From Solirubrum puertoriconensis (GTDB lineage Bacteria > Bacteroidota > Bacteroidia > Cytophagales > Hymenobacteraceae): a DNA stretch of 64,000 bases. Location: positions 1 to 64,000 of the forward strand of contig NZ_LNAL01000007.1 of the NCBI RefSeq assembly GCF_001483135.1. Reading direction: 5' to 3'. The position numbers and the translations under genes were made by a program. A model generated the notes under the pieces. The model was not told where the DNA came from. It did not search any database and saw only the letters and a program-made list of their open reading frames with translations. Positions 53,099 through 61,622 of the stretch are shown here, in pieces. How positions within the stretch are numbered: the stretch's first letter is position 1; the number at the start of each line of letters is the position of its first letter.

Positions 53099-53106
53099 TA
53101 CTTTTG
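53099..53106 (+). promoter_or_regulatory. Candidate -7 element before the GT39 gene
   Basis: TACTTTTG matches TAnnTTTG and lies 24 bases before the ATG at 53131. No TTG is found at the expected distance upstream. Its position argues against the TTG start at 53104, which would overlap the element. Confidence 0.4.
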
Positions 53107-53130
53107 CCCGCGCTTCTTGTTTGCTTGCTT

Positions 53131-54792
53131 ATGCCGTCTTTACCCATGTCGTCGCGTTGGTGGTTGTGGTTGCTGCTGCTAGCCCTAGGTGGGGCGTTCT
53201 TCGTCAACCTCAACGCTTGGGGCGTACTCGAGAGCAGCGAAGCCCGCTACGCCGAAATTGGCCGCGAAATGCTGGTGGGGCAGGATTGGCTGCACCCGCG
53301 CCTGCTGGGTATTCAGCACTTTCATAAGCCGCCCGTTACGTACTGGCTCACGGCCGCCGGGCTGGGGCTGTTTGGTAGCTCGGCCGGTGCCGTGCGCGTG
53401 CTGCCGGTGCTGGCGGTGCTAGGGCAAGTGGCGCTGATGTACGGTTTGGGCCTACTGCTGTTCAGCGGCGATAAGCGCCGCGCCATTGCCACGGCGGTGG
53501 TATACGGCACGCTGCCGGTGGTGCTCATTTCGGCGCTCAACGTAACTACCGATGCCTACTTGGCTACGCTGGAGCTGCTATCGGCTTATGCGTTTGTGCG
53601 TTACCACTACACGCCCGCTGGCAAGCCGGCCGCGGGTTGGCTTTACCTAGGCTGGGTAGCGTTGGGGCTAGGTTTCCTCACGAAAGGCCCAGTAGCAGTG
53701 GTGCTACCGCTGATGGCCGTTATCAGCCTGCACACCAACCGCGCCGCGCCGCGCCGCCCCTGGAGTGCGCACCACCTGCTGGCCGTTCTGCTGTTTGTGC
53801 TGGCGGGCCTGAGCTGGTACCTGCTGCTACTGCTCGACGACCCGAAGTTTCTGCGCTACTTCCTGTTCGAACACACGGTGCAGCGCTTTGCCAATGCGGC
53901 CACGTTTAACCGGGCTAAGCCGTGGTGGTTTTATGTGGTGCTGGCCCCACTAGGCAGCTTGCCATGGTCGGCGGTGCTGATTACCGAAGTAGTACGCAAC
54001 GGTTGGCGCGGCCTGTGTACTCGGTGGCAGCAAGTACTGCTGTGGTGGGTGCTGGTGCCGCTGGTGTTCTTCTCGCTCTCCAAATCGAAGCTGCTGCTCT
54101 ACGTGCTGCCCATTTTTCCGGGGGTGGCGCTGCTGACGGTAGAGCTGCTCGGCCGCCGCACCGATGCCGTGCTATTTCGCTGGTATGTGGGCTTTATGTC
54201 GTTGTTCGGGTTGTTGCTCGGGGCCATGTGCTTGCTGCCCATCTTCGGTCCGGGCTTTGGCCTCACCATCAGCCCAGTTACGGCCATGTGGCCCGCAGGA
54301 GGTGTAGTGGTGCTACTGCTCACGCACTTGTTTTGGGATGAAGTGCGCATTGCCCCCAAGCTACTGGTGCTCACGGTGGTATTCACGATGGGCTTGCTGG
54401 TTTCGGCCAAGGCGTTCCTAGGTCAGGTAGAGGGGCAGGCCAACGGCAGCCGCCCAGTGGCCGAGCGCCTTGAGCAACTGAAACTGGCGCAACGCCCAGT
54501 GCTAGTGTACAACGAGTTGCTGCCTTCGTTGGCGTTCGAGCAGCACAAGCTGCCAATTTCGCTCTACGATGGCAACCACAGCCTGCAGCGCGAAACCCAG
54601 TTCGAGCGCGACGAGCAATGGCGCCGCCACCTCATCAACCTGCAAGACCCCGCCGATACCGTGGCCCTAGGTGCCTGGCTCCGCCAACGCCCCGTGGTGC
54701 TGACCAAAAAGGAATTGCCCACCGAGCGGCAGTACCTGGTGAAAGGTCTCAGTAAGCACGAGCAAGTAGGCCCCTGGACTATTTACTACTAA
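53131..54792 (+). CDS. ArnT-like family 39 membrane glycosyltransferase
   Basis: The 553-residue protein has about a dozen membrane segments and the GT39/GT83 pattern: N-terminal LNAWGVLESSEARYAEIGRE with the catalytic Asp/Glu loop, LHPRLLGIQHFHKPPVTYWL, FLTKGPVAVVLPLMAVISL and LSKSKLLLYVLPIFPGVALL. It should move a sugar from a polyprenyl-phosphate donor to a periplasmic acceptor such as lipid A or a protein. The start at 53131 is supported by the -7-like element upstream; 53146 is also possible. The next gene begins 13 bases after the stop. Confidence 0.92.
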   Translation: MPSLPMSSRWWLWLLLLALGGAFFVNLNAWGVLESSEARYAEIGREMLVGQDWLHPRLLGIQHFHKPPVTYWLTAAGLGLFGSSAGAVRVLPVLAVLGQVALMYGLGLLLFSGDKRRAIATAVVYGTLPVVLISALNVTTDAYLATLELLSAYAFVRYHYTPAGKPAAGWLYLGWVALGLGFLTKGPVAVVLPLMAVISLHTNRAAPRRPWSAHHLLAVLLFVLAGLSWYLLLLLDDPKFLRYFLFEHTVQRFANAATFNRAKPWWFYVVLAPLGSLPWSAVLITEVVRNGWRGLCTRWQQVLLWWVLVPLVFFSLSKSKLLLYVLPIFPGVALLTVELLGRRTDAVLFRWYVGFMSLFGLLLGAMCLLPIFGPGFGLTISPVTAMWPAGGVVVLLLTHLFWDEVRIAPKLLVLTVVFTMGLLVSAKAFLGQVEGQANGSRPVAERLEQLKLAQRPVLVYNELLPSLAFEQHKLPISLYDGNHSLQRETQFERDEQWRRHLINLQDPADTVALGAWLRQRPVVLTKKELPTERQYLVKGLSKHEQVGPWTIYY

Positions 54793-54805
54793 GCACAACT
54801 TGCTG

Positions 54806-55333
54806 ATGGCCGAGCCAAACCCGCAGATACGCCCCGAAATGCCGGCCGATAAAGAAGCCGTTTTCGAGGTAAACAAGCATGCCTTTAACCGCCCCGACGA
54901 GGCTCTTTTGGTTGATGCGCTGCGTCAGAGCCCTGCTTTTGTGCCAGGTTTGTCGTTGGTGGCCGAAGCGGCCGGGCAAGTGGTCGGCCATATCTTGTTT
55001 ACCATTATCAAGATCGAGCAGCCGGGCCGGGAGCCAATTACGAGCCTAGCACTTGCGCCCATGGCTGTGCTGCCGGAGTGGCAAGGCGAAGGCCTAGGTA
55101 CCCAGTTGGTGCAACGTGGTTTGGAGCAGGCCCGCGCGTTGGGGTACCGCTCAGTAATCGTGCTTGGCCACGAGCGTTACTACCCTAGGTTCGGTTTCAG
55201 GCCTGCGCAGGAGTGGGGCCTCAGCGCTCCTTTTGCGGTGCCAGCCGCCGCATTTATGGCCTTGGAGCTGGTAACCGGTGGGTTGGCTGGTGTGCAAGGT
55301 GTGGTGCGCTATGCGCCCGAGTTCGGCCTCTAA
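54806..55333 (+). CDS. GNAT family N-acetyltransferase, YhbS-like
   Basis: The 175-residue protein has the complete GNAT fold: FEVNKHAFNRPDEALLVDAL at the N-terminus, LALAPMAVLPEWQGEGLGTQLVQRGL (acetyl-CoA-binding loop Q/R-x-x-G-x-G) and VLGHERYYPRFGFRPAQEWG. YhbS-type members have been described as putative acetyltransferases of unknown target. It follows the GT39 gene by 13 bases and is likely cotranscribed. The stop lies in the 5' edge of the terminator. Confidence 0.9.
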   Translation: MAEPNPQIRPEMPADKEAVFEVNKHAFNRPDEALLVDALRQSPAFVPGLSLVAEAAGQVVGHILFTIIKIEQPGREPITSLALAPMAVLPEWQGEGLGTQLVQRGLEQARALGYRSVIVLGHERYYPRFGFRPAQEWGLSAPFAVPAAAFMALELVTGGLAGVQGVVRYAPEFGL

Positions 55334-55380
55334 CCACCGCGGCCCGGCATCCTAAGTGGTTACCGGGCCGCGGTGGTTTT
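55332..55380. terminator. Bidirectional terminator between convergent genes
   Basis: AACCACCGCGGCCCGG (55332-55347) pairs with CCGGGCCGCGGTGGTT (55363-55378) around a 15-base loop; T-rich on the plus side, and it begins within the acetyltransferase stop region. It can end transcription of the acetyltransferase and of lysA. Confidence 0.9.
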
Positions 55381-55393
55381 GGTAGGGCGAGTA

Positions 55394-56536
55394 CTACACG
55401 TACACCGCCGGGGCTTTGTCGCGCAGGTTGTAGTTCGAGGCCATTACCTCGCCGTAGGCGCCGGCCGTGCGCAGCACTACCACGTCGCCGCGGCGGGTTT
55501 CGGGCAGGGCAATGCGCCGCCCAAACGAGTCCGACGATTCGCAGATGGGGCCAACCACGTCGTAAAGCTGCTCCTCGCCTTTGCTGGTCAGGTTCTCGAT
55601 GCGGTGGTAGCTCTGGTACAAGGCCGGGCGGATCAGCTCCGTCATGCCCGCATCGAGAATTGCGAAGCGCGTCTGCTGGCTTTCCTTCACGTAGAGCACG
55701 CGGCTTACCAGCGTGCCACACTGGGCCACCAGGGCGCGGCCAAGCTCTACGTGCACCTGCTGCTCGGGGCGGCGGCGCAGGTACTGGTCGATGGTGCTGA
55801 AGTAGGCCTCGAAGTCCGGAATCAGCTGCTCGTCGGGCTGCTCGTAGTTCACACCTAGGCCGCCGCCTACGTTGAGGTGGGGCAGCACAATGCCACGGTG
55901 CTCAAACCACTGCTGCAGCTCGTTTACGCGGTGGCACAAGGTTTCAAATACCGATATGTCGGTAATCTGCGAACCGATGTGCACGTGCAAACCCACCAGT
56001 TCCACGTGTGGCAGCGTTGCCAGCATATCTACCACGCCCGGCAACTCGGCCATGCCAATGCCGAACTTGTTGGCTTTCAGGCCCGTGGTAATATAGTGGT
56101 GCGTGCGAGCATCCACGTTGGGATTGAGGCGCAGCGCCACGCGGGCTTTTTTACCTAGGGCGCCGGCTAGCTCGCTGAGCACCTCCAGCTCGGGGCCCGA
56201 CTCCACGTTGAAGCACCAGATATCGGCAGCCAGCGCACGGTTGATTTCCGCATCCGATTTGCCTACGCCGGCAAACACCACGTGGTCGGGCGCGAAGCCG
56301 GCCTCGAGGGCGCGCTGCACTTCGTTGCCGCTTACGCAGTCGGCTCCAAAACCATGCTCCCGCATCAACTGCAGCACGGGGTCGTTGGTGTTGGCTTTGA
56401 GCGCGTAATGCACCTGAATGTTGCGCGACTCGGCGGCGCGCTGGGCGGCCTGCAAGGTCTGGCGCAGCAGGCCTAGGTCGTAGAGGTAAAAGGGTGTGGG
56501 CCGGGTGGCTAAGTCCGACGGAAGTTGAAGAGACAT
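55394..56536 (-). CDS. lysA: Diaminopimelate decarboxylase
   Basis: The 380-residue PLP enzyme removes CO2 from meso-diaminopimelate to give L-lysine. The Schiff-base Lys is in VHYALKANTND near residue 48. GGGLGVNYE provides the phosphate-binding Gly-rich loop, and the C-terminal part shows ILDAGMTELIRPALY, PICESSDSFGRR with the active-site Cys, and RTAGAYGEVMASNYN. Length is slightly shorter than the usual 400-420. It lies 125 bases downstream of lysC, giving a small lysine gene pair. Confidence 0.96.
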   Translation of the reverse strand: MSLQLPSDLATRPTPFYLYDLGLLRQTLQAAQRAAESRNIQVHYALKANTNDPVLQLMREHGFGADCVSGNEVQRALEAGFAPDHVVFAGVGKSDAEINRALAADIWCFNVESGPELEVLSELAGALGKKARVALRLNPNVDARTHHYITTGLKANKFGIGMAELPGVVDMLATLPHVELVGLHVHIGSQITDISVFETLCHRVNELQQWFEHRGIVLPHLNVGGGLGVNYEQPDEQLIPDFEAYFSTIDQYLRRRPEQQVHVELGRALVAQCGTLVSRVLYVKESQQTRFAILDAGMTELIRPALYQSYHRIENLTSKGEEQLYDVVGPICESSDSFGRRIALPETRRGDVVVLRTAGAYGEVMASNYNLRDKAPAVYV

Positions 56537-56661
56537 GGTATACGTGGGCTTACCCTTGGCCGCCCCTGGGTAGGAAAGCGGCCAGGCGGCCAGGCCGCGG
56601 TAGGGTAAGTGGTTGAAAGCGAAGTGTAAATCAGAAAGCTAAGACCCGAAAGCAGCCGGGC

Positions 56662-58017
56662 TTAGTTCCCTTGGATAGGAGCGTTAGCCAAGGCTTGCTC
56701 GCGCCGAAACAGGCCATCGTTGAGGGCATGCAGGGCGCGGGCCTTGTCGGTGGTGTTGATGAGGATGCTGATGTTGTTGGGCGAGCCGCCGTAGCTAATC
56801 ATGCGCAACGGCACATCGCGCAAGGTATCGAACACTTGCCCGGCCGCGCCGTGTTGCTCCTGCACCAGGTTGCCCACCAAGCAAATGATGGTGAGGTCGG
56901 TATCGATTTCGACGGTGCCAAAGCGGCGCAGCTCTTCCAGAATAGCAGGCAGGTTGCTCGAGTCATCGATGGTGAGGGACACGGCCACCTCCGAGGTAGT
57001 TACCATATCGATGGGCGTGCGGTAACGCTCGAATACATCGAAAATGCTGCGCAAGAAACCGAAAGCCAGCAGCATGCGGCTGCTTTTGATGCGAATGGCC
57101 GTGAGGCCGTCTTTAGCGGCTACTGCCTTAATTGCCTCCGAACCGGTTTTCGACGAAATGAGCGTACCAGGCGCTTCGGGCTGCATGGTGTTCAGCAGGC
57201 GCACCGGAATACCGTGCTCGCGTGCGGGCAGCACCGAGCTGGGGTGCAGAATTTTAGCTCCAAAATAGGCCAGCTCGGCCGCTTCATCAAACGACAACTC
57301 GCGGATGGGGTAGGTGCCCTCTACCACGCGCGGGTCGTTGTTGTGCAGGCCGTCGATGTCGGTCCAAATCTGGATTTCCTCGGCATTGGCGGCCGCCCCA
57401 ATCAGCGAAGCTGAGTAATCGGAGCCGCCGCGCTTCAGGTTATCGATATAGCCCTCGGCACTGCGGCAGATGTAGCCTTGCGTGATGAACAGGTGGTGCC
57501 CTAGGTTTGCCGCCAACTGCGAAGCCAGATGCTCGCGGATGTAGGCCGCATCGGGTTCGTCGTCGTGGTCGAGGCGCATGAACTCCAGCGCCGGCAGCAA
57601 GGCCGCTTGCTCGCCCAACACGCGCGTGAGGTACAAATGAAACAGCTGCGTGCTTAGCAGCTCGCCTTGGGCCAGAATCACCTTTTCGCCCGAGGCCGAC
57701 AGCGGCGTGCGGGTGAGGTTGAAGATGGTTTTGAACGACTCGTCGAGCAGCTTGGTGGCCTCCTGGGCCACGGCCGCATCGGGCAGCAGCTCCTTGGCTA
57801 CCATGTGGTAGTGCTGGCGCAAAATCTCGGTTTGCGAGGTAGCCGCCGTGATTTCGCCTTCGAACAGCAGCTTGGCAATGGCTACCAGCGCATTGGTGGT
57901 GCCCGACATGGCCGAGAGCACCACGATGCGGGGCTCCTGGGCCTTAATAAGCTCGGCCACGGCACGCATCCGCTCGGCCGACCCGACGGACGTGCCGCCG
58001 AACTTGAGAACTTTCAT
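56662..58017 (-). CDS. lysC: Aspartate kinase
   Basis: The 451-residue enzyme phosphorylates aspartate, the first step to lysine, threonine, methionine and diaminopimelate. MKVLKFGGTSVGSAERM is the ATP/Asp-binding start, IVVLSAMSGTTNAL follows, and GSDYSASLIGAAANAEEIQIWTD holds substrate residues. Two ACT domains occupy about 305-445 (IDMVTTSEVAVSLTID is part of the first), so feedback control by an amino acid is expected. The ATG at 58017 is chosen because longer frames lack homology. CTCCACTT lies about 11 bases before it. The stem at 56638-56665 over the stop codon is a weak terminator. Confidence 0.96.
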   Translation of the reverse strand: MKVLKFGGTSVGSAERMRAVAELIKAQEPRIVVLSAMSGTTNALVAIAKLLFEGEITAATSQTEILRQHYHMVAKELLPDAAVAQEATKLLDESFKTIFNLTRTPLSASGEKVILAQGELLSTQLFHLYLTRVLGEQAALLPALEFMRLDHDDEPDAAYIREHLASQLAANLGHHLFITQGYICRSAEGYIDNLKRGGSDYSASLIGAAANAEEIQIWTDIDGLHNNDPRVVEGTYPIRELSFDEAAELAYFGAKILHPSSVLPAREHGIPVRLLNTMQPEAPGTLISSKTGSEAIKAVAAKDGLTAIRIKSSRMLLAFGFLRSIFDVFERYRTPIDMVTTSEVAVSLTIDDSSNLPAILEELRRFGTVEIDTDLTIICLVGNLVQEQHGAAGQVFDTLRDVPLRMISYGGSPNNISILINTTDKARALHALNDGLFRREQALANAPIQGN

Positions 58018-58084
58018 GAGAGTAGAGAAAGTGGAGTGACAAGGACTCAACCACTTGCAGGGTGGTTGCTAGGTGAAACGCAAG

Positions 58085-58113
58085 AAAAAAGCGCCGGTTG
58101 GAGGACCGGCGCT
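58085..58113 (-). terminator. Intrinsic terminator after a small minus-strand unit
   Basis: On the minus strand AGCGCCGGT pairs with ACCGGCGCT around CCTCCA and is followed by TTTTTT. It lies 41 bases past the stop of the small frame at 58155 and upstream of lysC, so some transcript starting above 58155 must end here. Confidence 0.88.
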
Positions 58114-58154
58114 AACTACTTTGAAGTAAGATTAAACAAGTGGCAGGGCGACGG

Positions 58155-58286
58155 TCAGCTACGGGTACGTTTCACCCGTTTAGCGCACTTACCCTTTTTG
58201 CCCATAGCACACACGTCAGCCGCAGCCAGGGTAACCAGGCCGGCCGAAGCGGTTTGCGAAGCGAAAATGAAAGCGGTGCTGAACAT
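58155..58286 (-). CDS. Candidate small protein, 43 residues
   Basis: The frame encodes a hydrophobic N-terminal half (MFSTAFIFASQTASAGLVTL) and a strongly basic end (KKGKCAKRVKRTRS) with two Cys residues. TACATTTG on the minus strand (58294-58301), seven bases before the ATG, matches the -7 consensus, and a clean terminator follows 41 bases after the stop. The unit thus looks like a complete tiny gene. It could instead be a small RNA. No family is recognised and the promoter lacks a -33 element. Confidence 0.5.
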   Translation of the reverse strand: MFSTAFIFASQTASAGLVTLAAADVCAMGKKGKCAKRVKRTRS

Positions 58287-58301
58287 GCTGATGCAAATGT
58301 A

Positions 58302-58560
58302 ACTCTGCCGATGCCCCGATAAGCTGGGATTAGCTGAGTTTGCGGCCGCGAAGTACGGACATAAAGCCGCAACAACCAGCACCCCGAAAAAATATATGTG
58401 TTACACAGGGCCAGGCACAAGGATGTACTGCGGTGCCCTAGGTGCTAGGCGGGGCGCTAAAACTCGGCGCCTAGGACTCAGTAACCCGAATTGTCGTTGA
58501 GTGCTGAAAAGTAAGCATCAGAGCAACAGGTTTGTAATTGTATCATCACCAGAATATGTG
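58302..58560. other. Intergenic region, no gene seen
   Basis: Apart from the promoter elements at either end, I see no coding frame. Two CCTAGG sites lie at 58437 and 58470. The stretch 58505-58560 is AT-rich. Confidence 0.5.
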
Positions 58561-58561
58561 A

Positions 58562-58592
58562 TTGTGGCCTGCGGAGCTTGCAAGTAGGTTTG
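58562..58592 (+). promoter_or_regulatory. Bacteroidota-type promoter of the beta-helix lipoprotein gene
   Basis: TTG (58562-58564) and TAGGTTTG (58585-58592) are separated by 20 bases, matching the -33 TTG / -7 TAnnTTTG arrangement. The ATG follows 49 bases later. It is the best promoter match in the window. Confidence 0.7.
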
Positions 58593-58641
58593 GGGCACCA
58601 ATCTGACCTAGGGTCAGCCACGCACCCCAACCTCCCTACCT

Positions 58642-60369
58642 ATGAAAACGCTTAGCAACTCGGCGCTGCGCACGGCGCTGCTTGGCAGCTTTGGCCTCGC
58701 CGCACTGATCGGCTGCAACAAGAACAACGAGCCGGAGCCCAACAAGCCCACTCCCGGCGGCAATAATACCTGCAGCTACACCGTGGTGTCGGTTACCAAC
58801 GCCATAAACACGCCTACTACTTGGCAGAGCTGCAAAGTGTATGTGGTAGGGCCCAACGTCACGCTGGGCAGCACGCTCACCATCGAGGCTGGAGCCATCG
58901 TGAAGTTTCAGGCCAACGCAGGCTTGTCGTTAACGGCGGGTGGGCGCATTGAGGCGGTGGGTACTGCCGATAACCCTGTGGTGTTTACCTCGGTTCTCGA
59001 CGACGCCAACGGCGGCGACACCAACAACGACGGCACCGCTACCACGCCGGCCAAGCGCAATTGGGGCAGCATTGCTCTAGCGGGCCAAAGCGGTTCGCGC
59101 TTCGAGCACTGCCGGTTTATGTACGGTGGGGCGGGGGCGCCCAACACAACGCTCGATCTGTTTGGTGCCTCGGCCACGGTGCGCAACTGCCGGTTTGTGC
59201 GCAACGGCGGTGGTGCTCCCAACTTTAAAGGAGCCCTCAGTGCCAGCCGTGCGCCTACCAACACGGTAATCGAAGGCAATACGTTTTACCTGAACGAAAT
59301 GCCGCTGCGCATCACCAATCTGTATAGCCTCAACAACTCCAATACCTTCAGCAACCCCGCCAACGCGGCCGAGAAAAACGACTACAACGGCATTTGGGTA
59401 GAGGACGCCACCAGCACCTCGGTGGCGTTGACTTGGGGCGAAACCGAAGTGCCCTTCGTGGTGGGCGGCCTCACGCTTGATGCGCCCATGACCCTGGAGC
59501 CCGGCGTAATGGTGAAGTTCGACGACCTAGGCAACCTGGTGCTCACGGCCAGCTCGGGCCGCATACTAGCCAATGGTACCGCGGCGCAGCCCGTCGTGTT
59601 CACGTCCATCCACGACGATGCCACGGGCGGCGACACCAACGCCAACGGCAATGCCACCGCCCCGGCCCGCAAAAGCTGGCGCGGCTTGGTGCTGAACACC
59701 ACCACCGGCTCGGTGCTCGATAATTCCCGCTTTTACTACGGCGGCAGCGGTGGCACGGTACTCAACCTAACCGGCGCCGTGGCAGAAGTGCGCAACAGCG
59801 TATTTGCCCACAACGGCGACGATGTGAGCACGGCTACCCGCGCCGTGCTCGATGCCCACGCCTCGGCGGGCGGTACCGTTATCCGCAGCAACACCTTCTT
59901 CGACAACGTGCGCCCCTTGTCGATTACCTCCAACATCGACCTCGACGACTCCAACACCTTCAGCAACCCCGCCAACGCAGCCGAGAAAAACCAGTACCAG
60001 GGCATCTACGTCGACTGGAACGCGAACCTGCTGAAGCCCAACGTGAGCTGGGGCGAAACAGAGGTGGCATTTGTGAACCTGAGCAACATCGACCTGGCAC
60101 CTGCCAACACGCTGGCCCTTGGCAACAACGTGGTGCTGAAGTTTAACCCCGGCCTGCAAATGACGCTGCGCACCGGCACCAGCCAACTGCTCAACCACAA
60201 CGGGTCCGGCGTACGCTTTACCTCCGTGAAGGACGACGCCCTAGGGGGCGACTCGAACGGCAACGGCACTGCCAACGCGCCCGCCGCCAACGATTGGCGG
60301 GGCATCTACATCGATACGCTACCGGGCGTGTGGGTGCAGGGTAGCCACATCCTGTACCAGAGCCACTAA
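58642..60369 (+). CDS. Beta-helix repeat lipoprotein
   Basis: The 575-residue protein has a lipoprotein signal with lipobox ALIGC (Cys near 25), a short Pro/Asn linker and three successive units of right-handed beta-helix. Each unit carries an Asp-rich turn: DDANGGDTNNDG, DDATGGDTNANG and DDALGGDSNGNG, resembling calcium-binding loops. Two units share NTFSNPANAAEKN. TLTIEAGAIVKFQANAG-type strands are common in Bacteroidota surface lipoproteins of unknown role. It should sit on the outer membrane. It has its own promoter at 58562. Confidence 0.8.
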   Translation: MKTLSNSALRTALLGSFGLAALIGCNKNNEPEPNKPTPGGNNTCSYTVVSVTNAINTPTTWQSCKVYVVGPNVTLGSTLTIEAGAIVKFQANAGLSLTAGGRIEAVGTADNPVVFTSVLDDANGGDTNNDGTATTPAKRNWGSIALAGQSGSRFEHCRFMYGGAGAPNTTLDLFGASATVRNCRFVRNGGGAPNFKGALSASRAPTNTVIEGNTFYLNEMPLRITNLYSLNNSNTFSNPANAAEKNDYNGIWVEDATSTSVALTWGETEVPFVVGGLTLDAPMTLEPGVMVKFDDLGNLVLTASSGRILANGTAAQPVVFTSIHDDATGGDTNANGNATAPARKSWRGLVLNTTTGSVLDNSRFYYGGSGGTVLNLTGAVAEVRNSVFAHNGDDVSTATRAVLDAHASAGGTVIRSNTFFDNVRPLSITSNIDLDDSNTFSNPANAAEKNQYQGIYVDWNANLLKPNVSWGETEVAFVNLSNIDLAPANTLALGNNVVLKFNPGLQMTLRTGTSQLLNHNGSGVRFTSVKDDALGGDSNGNGTANAPAANDWRGIYIDTLPGVWVQGSHILYQSH

Positions 60370-60418
60370 GCGCCGCGCATCTAGGCTTAGCTACTATTCA
60401 ATTGTTCTATTTCTGTGT

Positions 60419-60452
60419 AGCCGCTTTGGTGCCAAAAGGCACCAAAGCGGCT
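60419..60452. repeat. Perfect inverted repeat after the lipoprotein gene
   Basis: AGCCGCTTTGGTGCC pairs exactly with GGCACCAAAGCGGCT around AAAA. There is no T-run on the plus side; it may still end or protect the lipoprotein mRNA, whose stop codon lies 50 bases upstream. The rest of the gap to 60657 shows no gene; TAATTTTC near 60590 is a weak -7 match for the next gene. Confidence 0.75.
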
Positions 60453-60657
60453 GCCATGTTTGGGCCTTGTGGTCCTAAGTCGGGCACGCGCAATACCCAC
60501 ACCGGAGCAGCGTTGTAGGCCCCGGAGCTCTGTGGCGTGTGTATTTCGGCGGCATTCGGCTACCTTACCGAACGTTTGTTGGGCTTCTTGCTAATTTTCG
60601 GCCTGTACTGGGACGATGTTTGCTTGTAAGTTCGACTGAGTTCCACACCCGACCTGC

Positions 60658-61521
60658 ATGAAACTACTTCCCACTCTGGTTTTGGCTGGAGGCTTGTGTA
60701 GCGTAGCCGCGCTGCCGCTGCAAGCCCAACAACTGCGGCTGCCCGTGATGAGCCCTACCGTGCGCATGCGGCAGGATTTCTCCACGTCCTACATCGAGCT
60801 GGCGTACGGCCGCCCCTCCAAGCGCGGCCGCGACATCTTCGGTAAGCTCGAGCCCTACGGCCAGGTGTGGCGCACGGGGGCCAACTCGTCTACCCGCATC
60901 AAGTTTGGCGAGGAAGTAAAGTTTGGTGGCCAAGTGGTGCCGGCCGGTACCTACGCCTTGTTCACCATTCCCGACCCCAAGGAGTGGACCATCATCCTGA
61001 ACAAAGACACCTCGCAGTGGGGTGCCTACGACTACCGGCCCGAACTCGATTTAGCGCGCGTGAAGGCCAAGCCGCGCACCTCTAACACCGCCGCCGAGTC
61101 GTTTTCCATTATGCTGGAAAACCTGCAGCCCGCCGCCGCCGACCTCACCCTGCGTTGGGACAAAGTGCGCGTGAGTGTGCCCATTGAGGCCGATGCCGAC
61201 GCCCGCATCATGGCGCAAATTCAGGACGCCATGAAGACGGACAAGAAGCCGTACTTCGCCGCCGCGCAGTACTACTACAGTACCGGCAAAGACCTAAACC
61301 AAGCCATTACCTGGCTCGACGAATCCATTAAGCAGCAGCCCAGCTATTATGCCTATTACTGGAAGGGCAAAATGCTGCAAAAGGCCAACCGCAACTCCGA
61401 AGCCGCCGAAGCCGCCCGCCAGTCGCTGGCCTTGGTGAAGCAAGAGAAAAACGAGCACAGCCGCGACGAATACACCCGCCTGAACGAGCAGCTGCTTAAG
61501 GAGGTGAAAGGCAAAAAGTAA
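60658..61521 (+). CDS. DUF2911-family secreted protein
   Basis: The 287-residue protein has a signal peptide (MKLLPTLVLAGGLCSVAALP...QAQ) and a DUF2911 domain (about 28-180) with STSYIELAYGRPSKRGRDIF, LEPYGQVWRTGANSSTRIKF and VPAGTYALFTIPDPKEWTII. The C-terminal 90 residues form a TPR-like helical part (WLDESIKQQPSYYAYYWKGK). The family is common in Bacteroidota and its function is unknown. A large hairpin follows between this gene and the convergent GH97 gene. Confidence 0.92.
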   Translation: MKLLPTLVLAGGLCSVAALPLQAQQLRLPVMSPTVRMRQDFSTSYIELAYGRPSKRGRDIFGKLEPYGQVWRTGANSSTRIKFGEEVKFGGQVVPAGTYALFTIPDPKEWTIILNKDTSQWGAYDYRPELDLARVKAKPRTSNTAAESFSIMLENLQPAAADLTLRWDKVRVSVPIEADADARIMAQIQDAMKTDKKPYFAAAQYYYSTGKDLNQAITWLDESIKQQPSYYAYYWKGKMLQKANRNSEAAEAARQSLALVKQEKNEHSRDEYTRLNEQLLKEVKGKK

Positions 61522-61541
61522 GCGGCATTTTTAGCCCCCAG

Positions 61542-61610
61542 AAGCCGCAGAGGGCTTACGCGGAGGACGCTGATATCAGCGCCTTCTACGTAAGCCCTCT
61601 GCGGCTTTTG
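61542..61610. terminator. Large cruciform-like bidirectional terminator
   Basis: AAGCCGCAGAGGGCTTACG (61542-61560) pairs perfectly with CGTAAGCCCTCTGCGGCTT (61589-61607), 19 base pairs. The loop holds a second palindrome CGCTGATATCAGCG (61568-61581). TTTTG follows on the plus side. It lies between convergent genes. Confidence 0.85.
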
Positions 61611-61622
61611 CGGAAAACCGAC

